Origin: Exophiala sp. HKRS030
Lineage: Eukaryota; Ascomycota; Eurotiomycetes; Chaetothyriales; Herpotrichiellaceae
Assembly: GCA_023897205.1 (NCBI GenBank)
Contig: JAHWDD010000005.1
Coordinates: forward strand, 2,046,001 to 2,110,000
Direction of reading: 5' to 3'
Length of the DNA: 64,000 bases
Positions 1 through 12,561 of this stretch are shown here, one piece after another (within the stretch, counting starts at the first letter, position 1; the number at the start of each line of letters is the position of its first letter). The translations under genes and the position numbers were made by a program. Below the pieces are notes generated by a model, which was not told the origin of the DNA, searched no databases, and worked only from the letters and a program-made list of their open reading frames with translations.

Positions 1-898
1 GAATAACATTTGTCCCTTGCTTGAGAAATTTGACTAACCCGACCACTCTTGTTACGTCCGCTGTTATGAAGAAGTCAGCACATGAAGAGAGAGAGATTCG
101 GCGGGCCTCTACAATAAGCTGAACGTGTAGAGCCGTCGCGCATCTGGACTTACTTGGACGCTCGCTTCTTGACCATGACTGCGGTTGTTGGGAGACTGGT
201 GAAATCTGTGGTATGCGACACAGATTTCTGTAATCTTCCGTTGGCGGTGGTTGTCGAATAGTTGGCTTGATGAATGGAGTACGTCGTCGCCTCTTTCAAC
301 CTCGAAAGTTCACAAATTCGTTGTGTGCGGAATATTCAAAAATGGCAAGTGCGCCGAATGAGATGCTGAATAATAAAGTGGGACATTGTGCTTGGCGAGC
401 CGCGAGAGTTCTGCGGCGGCGTGTAGAGGCCAGTGCGCTGTATTTACCCTCCTGATTATGGCCGGGAAATTGGCCTTGTCTGACAAGAGGGCTTGTGATG
501 TTCCGATGCAAGTCTTGATAGCCCTATAGATTGGCTACCAAGAGCATCAGGTAACAATACAAGTCTCTTCTGTTGACTAGCCTAGCTCTATCCCGATAAT
601 ATCCAGATAAGACCTGTTGTCGACGTACATCCATTACTACAACGGACTATCGCTTGGGAAAGGTGCAATATTACCACTGTAGAGCATCCTCGTCAGACGT
701 TAGCTTTATTTTATTCTCCCGCGGCGCGAATCACTCCTACCTCAAGCCCTGGCAACCGGATGGCCACCCGTTGCCCAATCTTCATCGGGACCTGGACTTT
801 CAATCCAATCACCTCCCAAACAAACTGCCTCTTTGCGGTTTACTCCCTTCACACAGACCATTCTGGTCATCTGCAGTCCTTCAACCCCTCCTCAAGAC
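1..898. other. Intergenic stretch at left edge
   Basis: No gene can be supported here. Short overlapping open frames between about 267 and 1120 have no recognisable domain. The part next to 899 is presumably the 5' flank and leader of the CBS/PB1 gene. A frame-compatible upstream ATG at 833 would add 22 residues to that protein. Confidence 0.5.
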
Positions 899-3028
899 AT
901 GTCTGGGGTCAACGGCACATTTCGAGGAACGCCAAACAGGCGCGGCCAACTCCCTTTCACGGACAGTCCTTCCAATATCCCCCGACCAAAGTTGGATTCC
1001 ACTCCTGCTGCGGCCCCGAGCGAGATGTCGGGCACTTCGACACTGTCTGCCAGTCGGCAGAAGCAGAGCAAGAGAGATGAGGTAGGTTTTGGAGAGATTC
1101 CATCAGCCGCACTTCGATGAGTAACCAGCCTAACGCAACTCTCTATCAGGCCATCCGACGCAAAATGGAGGCAGACCTCAGCAAGAAGAGGCAGGTCCCT
1201 GCTCGCGCTCGAAACACTCGCAAAGCTCCTCCCGGGACCGTGCTTGCCCTGAAGCCGAGTCAGGCCCTACAGATCAAGCCTAGCACGACCGTTGCGGAAG
1301 CTGCTCAGCTCATGGCTGCTAAGAGAGAGGATTGTGTGCTTGTGACGGATGACGATGAGAGGATCGCCGGTATCTTCACGGCAAAAGATCTTGCCTTTCG
1401 TGTTGTCGGGGCTGGCGTCAAGGCCAGTCAGATCACCATTGAACAGATCATGACCAAGAACCCTTTGTGTGCAAGGACCGACACGAGCGCGACGGATGCT
1501 TTGGATCTGATGGTGAGGAAGGGATTCCGACACCTGCCTGTCATGGATGAGAATCAAGACATTTCGGGTATTCTGGATATTACCAAATGCTTCTATGAGG
1601 CCATGGAAAAGCTGGAGCGGGCTTACAGTTCCTCACGGAAGTTGTATGATGCCTTGGAGGGTGTTCAGTCCGAGCTCGGCTCAAGTCAGCCTCAACAGAT
1701 CATCCAATATGTGGAAGCCCTTCGCATGAAAATGTCTGGACCTACACTAGAATCGGTGTTGAACGGTCTCCCGCCAACTACTGTTTCGGTCAGAACATCG
1801 GTCAAAGAGGCTGCCCAATTAATGAAGGAGAACCATACAACTGCCGTCCTGGTGCAGGATCAAGGCTCAATCACCGGTATTTTTACCAGCAAGGATGTAG
1901 TGCTGCGAGTCATTGCGCCCGGCTTGGATCCAGCCAACTGCAGTGTGGTCAGAGTTATGACCCCCCATCCCGATTTTGCACCTTCGGATATGAGCATACA
2001 AGCAGCTTTGAGAAAGATGCATGGTAAGTCTCAAAGACCCTGTCATATGATGAATGCTAAGCACGGTAGATGGTCACTATTTGAATCTGCCAGTCATGAA
2101 CGAGACTGGCGAGATTGTCGGCATGGTTGATGTCTTGAAATTAACATACGCCACGCTTGAACAAATCAACACTATGAACACAGGAGAATCCGAAGGACCT
2201 GCTTGGAATAAGTTTTGGCTGTCCATGGACAATGACACAGAGTCTGTCATGTCTGGAGAGGGCAGTCATCGCCCGACAACCCCTGGCCATCGCTCGGTCC
2301 TTGACTCTGAACATCCTCGCCCACCGTACGAGAGAGGTGATAGTGTTATGCCTCACGATTCCGCTTCCCACCACGGAGGAGATATGCTTTCAGAAATTAT
2401 TCCCTCTGTTGAAGCACCTGAAGAAACGCCTTTCCCTTTCAAGTTCAAAGCCCCAAGCGGCCGAGTTCATCGCGTCCAGGTTGTGGCAAAGAACGGGATT
2501 GAAGAACTTGTTAGCTCTGTCACCGCAAAACTTGGCGCTGAACTCGAAGCTGTCGGAGGCGAAGCAACAGTTGAGGATGGCAAATTGGGGAAATCTGGTT
2601 ATGCTTTGAGTTATATGGACAATGAAGGCGACACTGTGTCAATCACAACCGACCAGGATCTTCTCGACGCAATTCTTCTTGCTCGACAAAGTAAGAGAGA
2701 CAAAGTTGATCTGTTCGTCCACGATCCTGCGCAACCACCGATTGTCACAACCGTAGATCCTCGACCACAACTATCAAAGCCTCCGACGCCACCAGAGTCC
2801 GTCATGAAGGAGGCTGCGATAATGGATAATGCAGACAGTGACGAAGAAGATGGCGTCCCAGCCAGGACGATACGATCGAAACGAGCACCGGCTGCGTCAA
2901 TGTATCAGTCAGAGGAACCGCAGTATATTGCTGGTGTGCCTAACGACTTGCTATTACCTGGAGCGATCGTGACTCTTGCAGTTGTCATCGTTGGAGTCTT
3001 TACCATCAGTCGCGCTACCTCGAAATGA
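899..3028 (+). CDS. CBS-pair and PB1 domain protein with C-terminal membrane anchor (Mug70-like)
   Basis: Three exons, 899-1081, 1150-2023 and 2070-3028, encode 671 residues; both introns have GT..AG ends and the frame is kept. Four CBS motifs form two pairs (roughly residues 91-225 and 271-400). A PB1 domain follows from about 473 to 560, then an acidic linker and one hydrophobic segment about five residues from the C-terminus, as in a tail-anchored protein. CBS pairs usually sense adenine nucleotides and PB1 mediates pairing with other PB1 proteins. Fungal proteins with this order resemble fission yeast Mug70, whose biochemical role is not clear to me. The first 60 residues are Ser/Pro/Lys-rich and probably disordered. 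The ATG at 899 was chosen because the low-complexity N-terminus starts there; an in-frame ATG at 833 is the alternative. Membrane location is inferred from the anchor only. Confidence 0.85.
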
Positions 3029-3425
3029 CGATACTTACGGCTTGCATTCTTTCTATTGTTACGATTTGACTTTTTCGACTGCCCTTTTTCACACTTTAAT
3101 CCGATAGGCAAGTACAGATTGATGATTGATCCTGTACAGGATTCTGCTATTCAGTTTCAGTTCAAGGGAGGCACGGACAGACCACTCAGGGATGAGTAGA
3201 GCTCAACGAATCTTAACTCTATCAAACAATGTTCATACCCAATTGCTCTTCAATCCTCCACTAGAGACTCGCATTCTCGCAGTCAGGCGCTTAGTGTGCA
3301 TTTGTTTTTTGTTCATATTCAAGAATATACTATACTATTCCAGTCGACTCGAGATGGACGCAGGCTGTGGCAAGTTCATGGGCTTCAGTCGATCTCATTT
3401 ATATGCATACAGGCGATGTACAACA
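3029..3425. other. Convergent intergenic region, CBS/PB1 gene and PEX1
   Basis: Stop-to-stop gap between two converging genes. Nothing beyond presumptive 3' UTRs and polyadenylation signals is seen. Confidence 0.5.
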
Positions 3426-6400
3426 CTACATCAAACTTGTCCGTCCACCAATCTCGTTTCCACCCTGGCCATTCGGCATCTCCCCATTCCTACCCACGAC
3501 GAATTCGCGATAAATCGCAGCCAGCCGCCTTTGTTCGTCGGGTGAGATGGAGCTTCGCGTCGTACTCAGCGACCTTTCCATGTGCTTCCACTCGATCACG
3601 ACTTCTTCCTTGCCGTTTTCCTCGTCCTTGCCCTCACCTGCACCGTTGTCTGCTGCGTTGTTGTCGTGGTGGTGCGCGGACCCCGACGCGCTTCTCGCGT
3701 AGCTGTTCCTCAAAGCGGCCTTTTCTCGCCTCCTCGCCAGCTTGAGCTCGTCCAGTTTCGCGGTGATGGTCGCCTTGGAGTCCATGGCCGAAGACGTGAG
3801 GGCCTTTTTCGCACGCGCGTCCTCCTCGGGGTCGAACAGGAACTGGATGAAGTCGTGCTTGTCGGCGCCTTGGCGTCTGCCGCGGCGGCGTCCGCTGCCT
3901 TCCTTGTTGTTGACGCCGTTGGCCAAACCTTTGCCCTTGTTGTCCTTGTCCTTGTCGGCGGCGTTCTTCGTGTCGCCCAGCAAGTCGTGGATGGCCTCCA
4001 GGTGGGCATTGTACATGAGCGCCTGCAGGTCGGCGCCGCTGAACCCTTCGGTCCGCTGTGCGACCCCGAGCAGCCGGTTCTCCACCTCCGGCGTGAGGTT
4101 CAGCTTGGTGCTCACGGCCTTGAGGATGTCGAGACGGTCGTTCATGTCGGGCATGTCGCACAGAAGAGACTTGTCCAGACGACCTGGACGCAGGAGCGCG
4201 GGATCGATCAGATCCGGTCGGGACGTGGCGGCGAGGACGTAGACGCCGTCAAGGCCCTCGGCACCGTCCATCTGGGTCAGCATCTGATTCACGACACGGT
4301 CCGTCACGCCGGTGCTGTCGTGGCCTCGCTTGGGAGCGATACTGTCGAACTCGTCGAAGAAGAGAACGCATGGTTTGGCGGCTTGGGCGCGCTCGAACAA
4401 GTCGCGGACGGACTTTTCAGAGGCGCCGATGTACTTGTTCAGGATCTCGGGACCCTTGACGGATATAAAATTTAGATTGCATTCCCCGGCCACTGCGGAA
4501 GCGAGGAGCGTCTTGCCGCAACCCGGGTAGCCGTAGAGAAGCAGGCCGGATCGCAGACGAAGGGGCGAGTTGGCGAATATAGGAGCGTATTTCGTCGGGT
4601 AGAGAAGTGTCTCGAGGAGGGTGCTGCGGGTTGCGTGCAGACCGCCGATTGAGGAGAAGGTCGTACTTGAGTGCGTGAGGGTGACGTTTCGCAGGGATGA
4701 TGGAGTAAAGTTTCGCAAGGCGGCGTCGAAGTCTTCTTTCGTCAATATTGGCGGGCCGTCAGAGTTGTCATTCTGCGTTATAATGCGTGTAAGCGTTTCG
4801 TTGCGTGCTCGGGCTACTAGGAGGTCCAGATCCGCGGGCATGTAGCCGTCAGTCTTGCCAGCAATATCCAGGAGATCGAGGCTGGGCGAGACATGGAATC
4901 CATCGGGTCGGGATGATGACGAAGATGAGCCGGGTCGAGATGAAGGCACTGATGGGTCCATCCATGAGCTTTCGGACATGCTGGTGTCGCTCTGATTTCG
5001 GCCATGACCAGTCTTTGGGGGTTGTGCATCCCCGATCAGAGAGTGTAGAATATCGCGGCGAATCTCCTTCGTGGGAGCTTTGATGGAGATGATATCACCT
5101 ACGATATGGCCGCTGATGATAATGTTGTGGAGCGCCTCCTTGGATTGAGCGGTCGTGAGCAAAGTGACACCAGAATGGATGCTGCAGTACTGACGAACGA
5201 CGGCGCAAAGAATCTCTGTAATTTGACGACTTCGACCGTTGTCGTTGCCAACCTGCAGCTCTGTCTCAACCGGGCAGATCTTATCCAAGTCGTCGAGAAT
5301 GACCACAGACTGCCCGCCCAGTCGGGCGCACCATGAAGCAGACATGAACAGCCTAGTCAAGGTCTCCTTGATGGTGGACACCCTGGTTTCGTCCGTGACA
5401 AGTTTTTGGCAAGCAAAGTATGTCACGTTGAAAACATAATCTTCACGCAGTCTCTGGCCGATATACTGAGCGAGAGAGGTCTTGCCAGAGCCGACTCCAC
5501 CCGTCAAAAGTACCGATGAGCACAGCGTCAGGTTGGACATACACTGTTTTATGATGTCGTCGGCACCAACCAGATTCGGTATTTCAGCCGGAATCCCGTG
5601 CGCGAAACTTGGAAACATGGTGGTCAGCTCCATTGGCCGCGGAATTTCATCCTTGACATCAAACTCCAAGTCCTGTTCTTGACCAAGCACCCATAAGCAG
5701 TCTGGGCCGTGATCCTCTGCAAGATTTGACGGTACACGAAACCTCAGGATGCCACCATCGAAATGAAGGGCGGATGACGGATCCCCAGCAGTCGGAAGGA
5801 GCATGCCGTCTGTGATAGGACCAGTCAGCAGACCGTCGCCACCACTGAATGTCAATCGAAGCTTCTCCGCCACAGCTTGCTTTGCCGTTCGAGTATCCCC
5901 ACCGAATTTGAGCCCGTCTTTCTTCTTGGAAGCTGACGTTGTAAAGGGGTAAAATTGAAATTTTGAGATGGAATAGCGAGGAAGGGGTAGTCCAGCAGCT
6001 TCGATACGGACTATTACACCGACTAGACCATCTGCGCCGAGCATTTTGCAGAGTGGTCCGGACAATATCACATGTTGATCGTCGACAGGAGTCGTCCACG
6101 GCAGAACCTGGGCCACGATTTTAGCCGCTGGTCGTCCGACTTCGCTGCTTTCTTCCTCCTTTAATTTATTGACCTGTGTCGAGTCTAGCTGTGCACGTAA
6201 GCCGGCAGGTTTAACGATTGTAACGTTCGCCCAGGTCGCCGCCTTGAGAGCCCCTGAATTGAGTACATTCTGACTGATCCAGACACAAAGCTTGTCGTTG
6301 GGAATTTTGTTTGCAACGTCGTCAAAATAAATGTCCGCACAACCTCGATCGATTGCACGCAAGAATAGTGTAGGCTTGGCAAGCGTCCTCTTAGAACCCG

Positions 6401-7210
6401 TGGTGCGAGCAGTGCTGACACCACTCCTGCCACTTCTTCTGCTCGCAACGCTTCTTGAATCGCCTCTTGTGTTTCGACTGGATTTAGCTCGAACCTTTGG
6501 TGCAACAATGACTTCGGCGTCGGGCGCGATCTTTGCAAATGGCGAGGTACTGGGAATTGGCGGCGACAGTGATGTGACAATGATGTTTGCAGTCGATGTT
6601 GGCGACAAGTGTAAAGTTAGTGGATGGGTGTGTTCGCCTTGCACAGCGCCTTTGATACTGAAGGAGGGGTTGGGCAACGCTCGAATCTGAGATAGCAGAT
6701 TCAATTCCAAGAAAGTGGCATGTAACTCGATGACCTCCCAATCAGCAGGCGTAACAGGTTCAATATTGACACTGTGAGCAATCGGAGGGTCTAGATGAAT
6801 CAGTATCCCAATTTTCTGTGCCTCAGAAAGTCCCAAGACTTTAGCAAAGGTAGCATCTATTTCGACTGTTTGGGTTTCTTGTTCTCGGCCAGGACGTGCT
6901 CGATCAGTGTTGATGACTGAGGCTGGTCGTGTTCGACTAGGCATTCCTGTCCACCCAACATAGGCAGATCGCTGGAAGCCTGTACTGTTGTTGCTAGATA
7001 TCGCCCCTGTGGACAGAGTCTGCGACCGATATTGTAGTTCGACCACCACATTTTGTGCCGGCTGGAAGGGAGTAAGCACAGAATCCGTTGTGCTGGGAAG
7101 ATTCTTACAGTATTCGTATTGCTGATCAAAGCAATTAGACCTGGCGGCAAGTTGATTAGGCAGTTCTTCAAAGATACGAGGACGACTTCTGCTCGAACAG
7201 CTGGCGCCAT
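3426..7210 (-). CDS. PEX1: Peroxin-1, AAA ATPase of peroxisomal import
   Basis: Exons 7210-7109 and 7061-3426 (47-bp intron 7108-7062) encode 1245 residues, the usual length for fungal Pex1. Pex1 pairs with Pex6 to pull the receptor Pex5 out of the peroxisomal membrane after cargo delivery. Two AAA modules are visible. D1 near residue 555 has a Walker A variant GGVGSGKT and Walker B ending ILDDLD. The better conserved D2 near residue 880 has GYPGCGKT, a Walker B FFDEFD, a sensor region AATSRPD and the RPGRLD motif. The D2/D1 contrast is typical of Pex1. The N-terminal part matches the Pex1 double-psi-barrel region loosely. The C-terminal third is rich in Lys/Arg/Gly low-complexity sequence and notably GC-rich. 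It shares a 482-bp divergent promoter region with MCM7. A 297-residue antisense frame (3582-4475) is a compositional shadow. Confidence 0.95.
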
Positions 7211-7692
7211 GATGTCCTGATGGTTGACAACAGCAGGGAATAGGATAGCTTATGAGTGAACCATGGATTCGTCGCTCCTCGTATATCCGCGTGCGACCAA
7301 GATAGAAAGATTCGAGGCAAGATCAAAGACTTGTGTTTTGAACAGACGTGTCACCTTTTCATCCTGATGATAGCAGCACATTGATTGGCATGGGAGGTTG
7401 ATGTCGAGGACATTGACCAGCTTGCCGTGTGCCCGCCGATTTTTGGGACCTCGGCACAATCGAGGGCCAAAAGCTGCACTGCCCAAGCAGCCTAACTCAC
7501 CGTATAGACTACTGCAGATCGTTGGACCCGAACAGTAGCACTTAAGACGCGTCGAAAATTACTACGCGACGCGCTGGAAGAGTCAATGCGCATTCTCCAG
7601 CTAGCCCCCTGGTTGAGATAGCATACTAGTCAACGCCCATCTTCCAGCACTCCAGCTGCGACAATCCTCTCCTCCCTCACATCACGAGCAAC
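7211..7692. promoter_or_regulatory. Divergent promoter region of PEX1 and MCM7
   Basis: The 482-bp interval separates two start codons on opposite strands and holds no open frame of its own. It contains the MCB-like sites described separately at 7546-7553 and 7564-7574, both closer to MCM7. Confidence 0.6.
7546..7553. promoter_or_regulatory. MluI cell-cycle box (GACGCGTC) upstream of MCM7
   Basis: The palindrome GACGCGTC lies about 140 bp before the MCM7 ATG. A second, overlapping pair of CGCG cores (ACGCGACGCGC, 7564-7574) follows. ACGCGT is the binding core of MBF (Mbp1/Swi6 type) factors that drive G1/S genes in yeasts. MCM genes are classic targets, so a role here is plausible but inferred. 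Confidence 0.5.
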
Positions 7693-10319
7693 ATGGCGCT
7701 CCTACAACACAAAGCGCTCGCTGACTATGCGAAACAGCTAGATGCCTTTGAATCCTTCTTGAAGAAGTTCGAGACCTCAAAAACATCTTCAGACGCAGCC
7801 GCTGAGGCCATCGATAGCCTGCACCTCGATGGCGACCACACCAGCGATGAATATGACTTTATGGACGACGTTACCGACAATGCCAACACGAGAAGGCGGC
7901 CAAAGAGAAAATACATGGAAATGCTTCAGGAGGTGGCAGACCGCGAGCGACAGAATATCCTGGTAGATCTAGATGACCTACAAGAGGTGCGCACGACAGT
8001 CTTTTCACACTAGCTTACATTGACCCTTGCTGCAGTTCGAAGACTCGCTCCCGGGCGACCTTAGCTTGAGGCTCGTAGAGTCAGTGACTAACAACACGAA
8101 ACACTACGTCGACTTGTTCTCCGAAGCGGTAGACAAGGTCATTCCAAAGGCCAGCAAGGATATCTCGTGAGTGAAAAGAGCGCAACGCCAGCCAGCCGAG
8201 ACTAATCCTTTCACAGATTCAAAGACGACGTCCTTGATATCATAATGGCGCAGCGAGCAAAGCGAAACGAGACAGTTGCAGCTGCCAATGAAGCAGACAC
8301 CGATGCAGCCCTTCCGGTCTCGACATTCCCCCCGGAACTCACCAGAAGATATACTCTGAACTTCAAGCCATTGACATCGTCAGTTTCAGACAGAGCCAAG
8401 AAGACTCTTGCTGTTCGACAGGTCCGAGGAGAGCATTTGGGACACCTCATCACAGTGCGCGGTATTACCACAAGAGTGTCAGATGTCAAGCCTAGCATAC
8501 GAATACAGGCATACACCTGCGACCGATGTGGCTGTGAAATCTTCCAACCCATCACCTCCAAAAATTTCACGCCTCTACAACTGTGCCCATCCGACGAATG
8601 CAAAGCCAATGATACCAAGGGCCAGTTATTCCCGTCCACGAGAGCCTCAAAGTTCCTGCCGTTCCAGGAAGTCAAAATCCAGGAAATGGCAGATCAGGTC
8701 CCAGTCGGCCATATTCCGCGGACATTGACTGTGCATTGCAACGGCAGTCTAGCTCGACAGCTAAATCCTGGCGATGTTGTAGATATTGATGGTATATTCT
8801 TGCCCACGCCGTACACAGGCTTTAGAGCGATCAGAGCTGGTCTTCTCACCGACACATACCTCGAGGCGCAAAATATTACGCAACACAAGAAGGCGTACCA
8901 GGACCTAAAGATGGATCCACGTATCATTCGACGGATCGAGTCGTTCAAGGCCACCGGCCACATGTACGAGTACCTAGCTCGATCGATTGCTCCCGAAATC
9001 TACGGCCACCTGGATGTTAAGAAGGCTCTCCTCTTGCTCTTGATTGGTGGTGTGACCAAGACAATGGGCGACGGTATGCGAATTCGTGGCGACATCAATA
9101 TATGTCTGATGGGCGACCCTGGTGTGGCCAAATCACAACTTTTGAAATATATCACCAAAGTTGCTCCTCGAGGTGTTTACACGACTGGTCGTGGATCCAG
9201 TGGTGTTGGTCTTACCGCAGCTGTCATGCGAGATCCAGTCACCGACGAAATGGTGCTGGAAGGTGGAGCTCTCGTCCTTGCAGACAATGGTATCTGCTGT
9301 ATCGATGAATTTGATAAGATGGACGACGGTGATCGAACTGCCATTCATGAAGTCATGGAGCAGCAGACAATCTCAATCAGCAAAGCAGGAATCACCACGA
9401 CCTTGAACGCGCGAACATCTATTCTCGCAGCCGCTAACCCGCTGTATGGTCGCTACAACCCTCGTATTTCTCCCGTGGACAACATCAATTTGCCAGCGGC
9501 GCTTCTTTCTCGATTTGATGTGCTCTTCTTGATTCTTGACACACCCTCTCGTGAGGCGGACGAAGAGCTCGCCAATCACGTCTGCCATGTGCATATGCAC
9601 AACGCACATCCCGAGCGTGAGGGTGAAGGTGTCGTTTTCGCACCCCACGAAGTGCGGCAGTACATCGCCCAGGCACGCACATTCCGACCCAACGTTCCCA
9701 AGTCCGTTTCCGACTACATGGTGGGTGCGTACGTACGTATGCGTCAGCAACAAAAGCGTGAAGAAGGCTCGAAGAAGCAATTCACTCACACCTCGCCACG
9801 TACGTTGCTGGGTGTGCTGCGTTTGTCGCAAGCCCTGGCTCGACTGCGTTTCAGCGAGGAAGTGGTCAATGAAGATGTTGACGAGGCGTTGCGACTGATC
9901 GAAATCTCCAAGGCAAGCTTGTACCATGACCAGCGAGCCCAGGGTGATCAGACGGTTAGCTCGCGAATCTACGATCTCATCCGTGGCATGAGAGAGTCCG
10001 GCGCCGCAAGTGTCGGCAAGGGTGCCAGAGGAGAACTGAACATGAGACGTGTGACGGAGTTGATTCTCGCCAAGGGCTTCACGCAAGATCAGCTTACCAG
10101 AACGGTGGAGGAGTATGAACTTCTAGATGTGAGTTTTGCCCTGAACCTTATCCTTTGCCCCGCCCCTTTCCCGTGCTCTACGTGCGGCAATTGAGGACTC
10201 TTACTGATGATTGATAGGTCTGGCAACTTGCCAACAACGGAGCGAGACTTGTCTGGATTGAAGCTGGCGACAGTGACGAGGATGATGAGGATATGGCCGA
10301 TGGCGATCAATCGGACTAG
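7693..10319 (+). CDS. MCM7: MCM7 subunit of the replicative helicase
   Basis: Four exons, 7693-7986, 8036-8166, 8217-10128 and 10218-10319, give 812 residues, normal for Mcm7 (Cdc47). Mcm7 is one of six AAA+ subunits of the Mcm2-7 ring that is loaded at origins and unwinds DNA. Identity rests on the zinc-binding segment with four cysteines (CDRCG..CPSDEC), the Mcm7-type stretch [14 protein letters not shown], Walker A GDPGVAKS at about residue 441, Walker B CIDEFDKM at about 503 and the SRFD arginine finger at about 573. All four exon junctions keep the frame. The protein ends in a short acidic tail. It shares a divergent promoter with PEX1, and MCB-like sites lie upstream, which fits G1/S transcription. 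No oddities in catalytic residues were seen. Confidence 0.97.
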
Positions 10320-11063
10320 AGAATGATGAATGGTTCCACGGAGTTAGAGAGTTGTGTTTGACTTGAGGACTGCTGTGTTCTCAATGTCCTGCTTGCTTTC
10401 TATGCGGATGCTCTAGATGTATGCTGGAGTTTGCTGCAATATCACTTTCGGTTCCTTGGGCTGTGATAAGGCACGTTTCGGACGGGCTCGTGTCTTGTAG
10501 TGTGAGCATTGGCCCTTGCCGGGAAAAAAATCGAATGACATTTCAGGAAAAAAATCATGTTTGGTACGAGAAAGAGAAGGTATGAGATACGGGGGGTGGA
10601 TTGCGGTGGCGGGCTTCCTTTTTCTACTTTACTTTTCGTATCATGGGCATCACGAATCATATACAGGGCGTACTAGCAGTTGCACAATTTTGATACAGAT
10701 GGTCAAAACACCCACGGATGTCATCAAGTAGGATCCGTGTCTCCATTTCGGGGTTTCATGTGCTGCGCAATGAATGTTTCGACCAACAGCTTTGAAGGGC
10801 GGAAGGGGAGAGAGATTTGTAAGACGATCATCATATTCTTCCTCGGTATGGGACAAATGATCTCCAGTCATTGCTCTTTTTCTAGCCTGTTCGAAATGCA
10901 TCCCCCAGACTCCATGCCTGCCTGCCTGCCTGCCTGCCTGTAATTTTAAGAACCAGAGAATGCAATTGTACCGCGTGCTATCCCGTGCGTATGCAAAACA
11001 ATCGAGAAGAGAGAGAAAAAAATATCCAGCTCCAGGTAGGGGTAGCTCTTGAACAAGGAAATA
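10320..11063. other. Convergent intergenic region with a tetranucleotide repeat
   Basis: Gap between the stops of MCM7 and the PAP2 gene. No gene is supported. It includes the TGCC repeat at 10915-10940. Confidence 0.5.
10915..10940. repeat. (TGCC)6.5 microsatellite
   Basis: 26 bp of perfect TGCC units seen directly in the intergenic region between MCM7 and the PAP2 phosphatase gene. Confidence 0.95.
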
Positions 11064-12561
11064 TCATGACCGTAAAGGAGGGCCCTGTAAAAATCTCCTC
11101 GACGCGAGGTCGTCTTCGTCGTCCGAACCTCCTGCCACTCCTCCTCCTACATCGCGCTCCGGACTAGGGTCTCCGTAGTATCCCGCCCTCGCGCGCTGGT
11201 TCTGAGCAATCTGATCGCGGAAAGCGTTGGCACTACTGCTCGGGGACCCGAGGGGGAGCGGGTGTGGCGACGCGGCGGGTCGAGGCCCGGCAGTGTAACC
11301 CGTCTCGACGTCCGAGGGTCCGTAGCCGTCAGACTGGTAGCTCGTCGTTGCCAAACGGGATCCCAAGGTCTGAGGTTTGAGTTCGTGAGCCGAAGTCTCG
11401 ACGCCGTTGTCGCCGTAGTCGTCGTTACCCGGAGGGACCCTGTCGTCGAGGACCTCGAGCGTGTCGGCGTCGACCAGGACCTTGCCTAGGACCGGTCGTC
11501 TGACGGGTGTGCCCCAGGTCCTCATCGGGTACGCTCGACCCTTTTCCCACGTGTGGCTCACCGGGGGGAAATACTGACGGTACGAACCCCAGGCGCACAG
11601 GATACCGAGGGCCGAGCCAAAGAGGACGTCGAACGGGTGGTGACGGGCGTCCATGATGCGGGACATGGCCACACACGAGGCGGCCAACGTGGGGATCAGG
11701 ACGATCACCGTCCGCCACACTTCGCCCTTTTGGTCGAGGACGTGTAATTTGGCGGCGAGGTAGAGGGAGAGGTAAAAGAGACCACCGAAGGACGAAGACG
11801 AGTGGCCCGACGGGAACGACCGAAAGCCTGGAGGAACAGGGAAAACCACAGGTTAGAGAGAGGTGAAGAAGTAAAAGTGGCAACGAGGGTCCTCAAAACG
11901 TGAAAGCTTGCTTACCGTCTTGCATGATGGCAGAGTTGGTCTGCGTACAGATCACCTTTGTGACGAGACCGTACGGCACTGCATCGGCGGAGCCGGCTCG
12001 GGGTTGGCATCGATCCACGAGATCCGGACGAGGCTTCCCGCAGAGGTTCTTCAGACTGCCAGTGATGACAAAGGCGGCACCCTGAGCGAGGAGAAGGCCC
12101 AACCAACCACAGTTGAGCTCCCAGAGCCGGTCTGCGAAGCTATATCTGGACCGCGCGTGGGTGGTGCGTCGGTGATGAGAGAACCAGCCGTCGATGAAGA
12201 GGGTGTAGACGCCAATGACGACGGCAGGGAAGAGACCCGAAATGACCAGGGCCCAGGCTATGGGCACTCTCTCCTTGACCGCGTAGGGGTACTGTATGGA
12301 GATGTTGTTGAGGGAAAAGTGTTGTGCGAAAGGAGTGACCAGCTTGTCCAACACGGCGTAGATTATGGCGAGCACGCTGAGATCCGATGTCAGATTGAGG
12401 CGTCATTGTGAATGTCTGACGAGGTCCAAATAGACCCGTACGAGGATACCAGAGAGAAAAACTCACATTATGATCAAATAATCGATCGCATAAGATATAA
12501 AGGCCCGCAGGGGGATTCGACGGCTCGAGGGCCCATTGAGTTGTCTCTTCAACCGCTCCAT
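11064..12561 (-). CDS. PAP2-family lipid phosphatase (diacylglycerol pyrophosphate phosphatase type)
   Basis: Three exons, 12561-12467, 12376-11916 and 11827-11064, encode 439 residues with frame kept across both introns. All three phosphatase signatures of the PAP2 superfamily are present: KNLCGKPRP (K-x6-RP), FPSGHSS (PSGH) and SRIMDARHHPFD (SR-x5-H-x3-D). Several hydrophobic membrane spans surround them, as in integral-membrane lipid phosphatases such as yeast Dpp1/Lpp1, which dephosphorylate diacylglycerol pyrophosphate and phosphatidate. A long hydrophilic, Ser/Pro-rich tail of roughly 150 residues follows the last membrane span and is probably cytosolic. The first exon was found by joining a short ATG-led exon that supplies the N-terminal amphipathic segment. 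The exact substrate cannot be told from sequence. The third exon is GC-rich. Confidence 0.88.

Noticed and set aside
3582..4475. 297-residue plus-strand open frame
   Set aside because: It is fully antisense to the PEX1 D2 ATPase and low-complexity Val/Leu-rich, a shadow of GC-rich coding sequence.
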